In this document: one piece after another, positions 7,215 through 9,606 of the stretch
Numbering within the stretch: the stretch's first letter is position 1
Layout: each line of letters begins with the position of its first letter
Assembly: GCA_050299335.1 (NCBI GenBank)
Contig: JBNKVT010000040.1
Span: forward strand, 1-9,606
From: JBNKVT01 sp050299335
GTDB lineage: Bacteria; Pseudomonadota; Alphaproteobacteria; Rhodobacterales; Rhodobacteraceae
Reading direction: 5' to 3'
DNA: 9,606 nt
The notes under the pieces: model-generated
Databases searched by the model: none
Seen by the model: the letters and a program-made list of their open reading frames with translations, nothing else
What the model was told of the DNA's origin: nothing
Program-made: the position numbers and the translations under genes

Positions 7215-7580
7215 ATGGCGCGTTTCGATCTGACCGATTTCGAGTGGTCGGTGATCCAGCCGTTGCTCCCCACCAAGGTGCGCGGGGTGAAGCGGGTGGA
7301 TGACCGGCGGGTGCTGAACGGCATCTTCTGGCGGCTCCGGACAGGGGCTCCGTGGGCGGATATCCCGGCACGCTACGGTCCCTATACGACCTGCGTGAAC
7401 CGGTTCAACCGATGGCGCAAGGCAGGGCATTGGAAGCGAATTCTTGACGCTGTTTCAGCGGCTTACGACGGCGATATCCAGATGATCGACAGCTCTTCGA
7501 TCCGGGTTCATCAGCACGGGGCGAACGGCCCCAAAAAGGGGGGCGATCCGATTGCATGGGTCGCTCGCGCGGCGGGCTGA
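7215..7580 (+). CDS. IS5-family (IS427-type) transposase, first frame (orfA)
   Basis: Encodes 121 aa; residues 1-110 are the true N-terminal part of the transposase and the last 11 are the out-of-frame tail used when no frameshift occurs. It opens with the IS5 helix-turn-helix region (MARFDLTDFEWSVIQPLLP) and contains RTGAPWADIPARYGP near 42-56 and the first catalytic aspartate D92 in IQMIDSSSIRVHQH. The second frame continues the protein after a -1 shift at 7538-7544, giving a product of about 256 aa, the normal size for this subgroup. Confidence 0.85.
   Translation: MARFDLTDFEWSVIQPLLPTKVRGVKRVDDRRVLNGIFWRLRTGAPWADIPARYGPYTTCVNRFNRWRKAGHWKRILDAVSAAYDGDIQMIDSSSIRVHQHGANGPKKGGDPIAWVARAAG
7538..7544 (+). 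other. Slippery heptamer G GGG GGC for -1 frameshifting
   Basis: In the orfA frame the codons GGG (7539-7541) and GGC (7542-7544) are preceded by G, giving an X XXY YYZ heptamer right after an A5 run. Both tRNAs could re-pair one base back, which enters the orfB frame at CGA 7544-7546. It lies 12 nt before the orfB ATG, the position expected for the shift. Confidence 0.5.
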
Positions 7581-7984
7581 CCACCAAGATCCATGCTCTG
7601 GTCGATGCCCTTGGACGCCCGATCCGGTTGAAACTGACCGAGGGCCAGGCCCATGACGGGCGGTCGGCGGCGGACATGTTCGCCACTGTGGACGCCGGAA
7701 ACATCCTGCTTGCCGACCGCACCTATGATAGCGACGGGCTGCGCGAAGACCTGAGATCGCGCGGTGCCTGGGCCTGCATCCGGCCTATGCCGACACGAGT
7801 GAACATTCCTGTCTTCAGCCCGTGGCTCTATCGTCAGCGCAACGGTGTCGAGCGGTTTTTCAATAAGATCAAACACTTTCGGGCTATCGCCACCCGCTAT
7901 GATAAACGCGACGATAACTTCCTCGCCTCAATACAACTCGCCTCGATCCGTATCTGGTTGCGAAGTTATGAGTCGGTGACCTAG
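7556..7984 (+). CDS. IS5-family (IS427-type) transposase, second frame (orfB, catalytic part)
   Basis: Encodes 142 aa from the ATG at 7556, but is probably made mainly as a -1 fusion to orfA. It carries GRSRGGLTTKIHALVDA at 2-18, the second catalytic aspartate D54 in LLADRTYDSD, and the IS5 signature Y(2)R(3)E(6)K in LYRQRNGVERFFNKIK, with the catalytic glutamate at residue 99. The stop codon TAG (7982-7984) is not encoded by the element: it lies in the duplicated CTAG target. All three catalytic acids are present, so the fused enzyme should be functional. Confidence 0.85.
   Translation: MGRSRGGLTTKIHALVDALGRPIRLKLTEGQAHDGRSAADMFATVDAGNILLADRTYDSDGLREDLRSRGAWACIRPMPTRVNIPVFSPWLYRQRNGVERFFNKIKHFRAIATRYDKRDDNFLASIQLASIRIWLRSYESVT
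7966..7980 (-). repeat. IS427-type right terminal inverted repeat
   Basis: Reverse complement of this stretch matches the left end at 7141-7155 in 12 of 15 positions. It overlaps the last codons of orfB. Confidence 0.75.
7981..7984. repeat. Target site duplication CTAG, right copy
   Basis: Second copy of the 4-bp target. It also supplies the TAG stop codon of the transposase. Confidence 0.75.
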
Positions 7985-8790
7985 ACACGTTCATGAGTCT
8001 TCACGGCCTTGAGCCGGCGTTACGAAGCGTTGGCCGCGAGGTAGCCGTGAAGGTCACTTCTCGCGCCAAACGGCAGGGTACGACCGAGGAGGAGTTCGAT
8101 GGCCTAACGGATTTTCTGGACGCTCTGGAACCCCTGTCGGACCCACCGCTCGAGCTGGTTGATCTTGCGCTCGATGTGACCGTTCCCACACACGTCAGGC
8201 TCGCGGCGAGGGCAGTGCTTCCGACGGCGCTCGACGCCGCCGCGATCTCGGCAGCGATCACCGCCCTCGCTAGCGACGAGTGGCAAAATAAATCTGCCGC
8301 CCTCACCCTTCTGGCGCGCGCGGACGATATTGCGGCGATGCTTGGAGACATTCTGACGGGCTCCGGCGTGGCCGATAGCGCTAAAGCTTATCTGCTCGAA
8401 AACTTATATCGTATCGTAAGGGAACAGCCGGAACGCGCGCGGATCGCCGGCAGGGTCTTGGATCGAAATGGCATTGATCCGCATCACGAGGACATCCTAC
8501 GCGTCTACCAGATTCGGGCTGGCGACAAGGCGGCGCTCGAGACGATGATCGAACGGCTTGAACAGGCGCCTCTTGATATCGTCCAAGCGGTCCTAGCCAG
8601 CCTGAACAGTATCCCGGACGCAGCGCTCGGAGAAGCAGTCCTCGACAAGGTAAAGTCGCGTGCTGACGCCCCGACCGACATTGTCGGCCTCGTAGTGGCC
8701 GCGCTCAACGGTCTGACCGGACGGATAACAATGGACGGATGGAACAGCTATTCGTTGGGCTTGCCTTGTCCCGTCGATTGCTCTGCGTAG
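7985..8790 (+). pseudogene. Helical-repeat protein gene, 3' fragment after the IS5-family insertion
   Basis: Continues the frame broken at 7140; the rejoined frame would encode about 348 aa from GTG 6900. From the first internal ATG (7993) 265 aa remain. The protein is almost wholly alpha-helical by composition, with repeated units of the kind ...LELVDLALD, ...AAISAAITALASDEWQNKSAALTLL, ...AKAYLLENLYRIVREQPERA, ...LDIVQAVLASLNSIPD, suggestive of HEAT/ARM or TPR-like scaffolds. No catalytic motif, signal peptide or membrane segment is seen. The last about 14 residues are simply the antisense of the convergent gene at 8748 and no longer look like the repeats, so the original 3' end was probably cut off near 8735-8748. 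Function unknown. Confidence 0.6.
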
Positions 8791-9488
8791 GCACGCAACA
8801 TCGTTTGTGTGTATTCAAGCGTATTTGAGCTGAACTCAGCAATCCCTGGCCAGGCGAATGGCGGCTCGCAAAGCACGATGTCTTGATCAAACGAAACTCC
8901 AAGCGCTTTGGCCACGGCTCGGGCTTGGATAGCTTCTTTTTCCTCTGGCCAATAATCAGTTTCAAAAGTGACCCAAACTCCAAGTTCTTCATCAAAGCTG
9001 ATCTCGGCCAAAAGCGCCCCCAAGCGTTCACCAGCGTTTGCCGCATCATCAAGAAGCGCGCTTCGGATCAAAAGCGTCACATTATCCTCGCTCAACTCGA
9101 GCCTGAGACGATTGTCGACAACTTCGATCACTGGCTCACCGCGACCACCTTTTTTCGGCGAGCGATAAGGCGTTGGTTGATCGTCACCCTCTTCGAGCCA
9201 GAAAGGCACGCTGAAGATATCAAGAGGCGATGCCCCGCAAGATGGGCAATGCCATAGGTTCTTTGCAATCTCATGCCCTGAGACCTTCGAATTGCAATGG
9301 AGGCAGTACCAAGTATCCGACTCTGTGCGTCGTCCATCCATCTCATTGAAAAGTGGGTGCCGAACGACACCTCTTGCATTTGGCTTTGTGGAGCGTCGAG
9401 ACCAGTCCGATGAAATGCGCGCCTGGACCTTCTTCGCTTCGACCTCAGCAATTGCAAAAGCCTCACTCATACCAGCCGCAGAATTCAT
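8748..9488 (-). CDS. Uncharacterised zinc-ribbon protein
   Basis: A 246-aa cytoplasmic protein that I do not recognise. It has a clear CxxC...CxxC zinc ribbon (C62, C65, C81, C84; YCLHC and WHCPSCG) after a charged, basic N-terminus (residues 15-55), followed by an acidic alpha/beta region (about 110-245) rich in E and D, with no membrane segment. The ribosome site AAGGAG lies three to four bases before the ATG at 9486-9488; a second Met at residue 7 has no such site. Base composition is lower than in the dmd operon (25/60 GC in 8941-9000 and 30/60 in 9061-9120 by hand count), which points to a different origin. It is convergent with, and overlaps by 43 nt, the broken helical-repeat gene. The ribbon could bind nucleic acid or a protein partner; that is only a family-level expectation. 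Confidence 0.7.
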   Translation of the reverse strand: MNSAAGMSEAFAIAEVEAKKVQARISSDWSRRSTKPNARGVVRHPLFNEMDGRRTESDTWYCLHCNSKVSGHEIAKNLWHCPSCGASPLDIFSVPFWLEEGDDQPTPYRSPKKGGRGEPVIEVVDNRLRLELSEDNVTLLIRSALLDDAANAGERLGALLAEISFDEELGVWVTFETDYWPEEKEAIQARAVAKALGVSFDQDIVLCEPPFAWPGIAEFSSNTLEYTQTMLRAYAEQSTGQGKPNE

Positions 9489-9500
9489 TGACTCCTTTTA

Positions 9501-9606
9501 GGGATTCCCACTGGGCAGGAAGTCTGACTCTATGGCGTTGAGCAACATGGAGGCGGGAATGACGGTGAATGTGACGCGTGAAGACCTTGCGGCGCGGGAT
9601 TTGCGC
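9501..9606 (+). mobile_element. Probable left end of a second IS630-family element (right part outside the window)
   Basis: A TA at 9499-9500 is followed by GGGATTCCCACTGGGCAGG and, 58 nt further on, by the start of a transposase-like frame. This spacing and the TA junction fit an IS630 left end. The terminal sequence is not the same as the one proposed near 184, so if both are right they are different elements. The assignment depends on the short frame below. Confidence 0.35.
9559..9606 (+). CDS. Probable IS630-family transposase, N-terminal fragment
   Basis: The ATG at 9559 has GGAGG (9549-9553) five bases upstream, and 16 codons are open to the window edge: MTVNVTREDLAARDLR. The string TREDLxAxxLR resembles the N-terminus of helix-turn-helix IS630 transposases of alphaproteobacteria, just before their first DNA-binding helix. 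Only 16 residues are visible, so another DNA-binding protein is possible. Confidence 0.45.
   Translation, partial: MTVNVTREDLAARDLR

Larger units (their letters stand above)
7141..7980 (+). mobile_element. IS5-family insertion sequence, IS427-type, 840 bp
   Basis: The element is bounded by imperfect terminal inverted repeats (12 of 15 matches) and flanked by a direct CTAG duplication. It contains a two-frame DDE transposase with the IS5-family signatures. Target preference for CTAG or TA and a -1 frameshifted transposase are known traits of the IS427 subgroup. If the duplication is only TA, the element is one base longer at each end. Both ends and all catalytic positions look intact, so it may be a recent, potentially mobile insertion. 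Confidence 0.85.

Noticed and set aside
6900..9488. The helical-repeat gene plus zinc-ribbon gene as a new antiviral system.
   Set aside because: No nuclease, NTPase or other effector motif is visible, the two genes are convergent and not co-transcribed, and one is broken. The sequence does not support the claim.

Overview
The window looks like a piece of a marine alphaproteobacterium of the Roseobacter group (Rhodobacterales). The core is GC-rich (a hand count of 3001-3060 gives 39/60). It carries the genes for breaking down the algal osmolyte DMSP (dimethylsulfoniopropionate) by the demethylation route, which is typical of this group. Assignments rest on reading motifs and gene context; no database search was possible.

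Left to centre (237-5568, minus strand): a compact four-gene operon transcribed in the order dmdC, dmdD, dmdB, dmdA, with gaps of 21, 16 and 6 nt. Together these genes encode the full route. DmdA moves a methyl group from DMSP to tetrahydrofolate, giving methylmercaptopropionate (MMPA). DmdB activates MMPA to MMPA-CoA, DmdC oxidises it to methylthioacryloyl-CoA, and DmdD hydrates this to release methanethiol, CO2, CoA and acetaldehyde. A divergent AraC-family regulator (5682-6695, plus strand) is separated from dmdC by 113 nt containing a dyad, and is the obvious candidate to control the operon.

Right side (about 6700-9606) is accessory DNA. A helical-repeat protein gene is split by an 840-bp IS5-family (IS427-type) element at 7141-7980, flanked by a CTAG target duplication; removing the element and one CTAG restores a single reading frame. 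The 3' end of the broken gene runs into the 3' end of a convergent, lower-GC gene (8748-9488, minus) for an unrecognised protein with a four-cysteine zinc ribbon. 

Both window edges appear to hold parts of IS630-family elements: a transposase C-terminus at 2-124 and a probable transposase N-terminus from 9559. The DMSP operon and the decayed right arm therefore lie between mobile elements in the same orientation. No tRNA, rRNA, CRISPR array or replication origin was seen.
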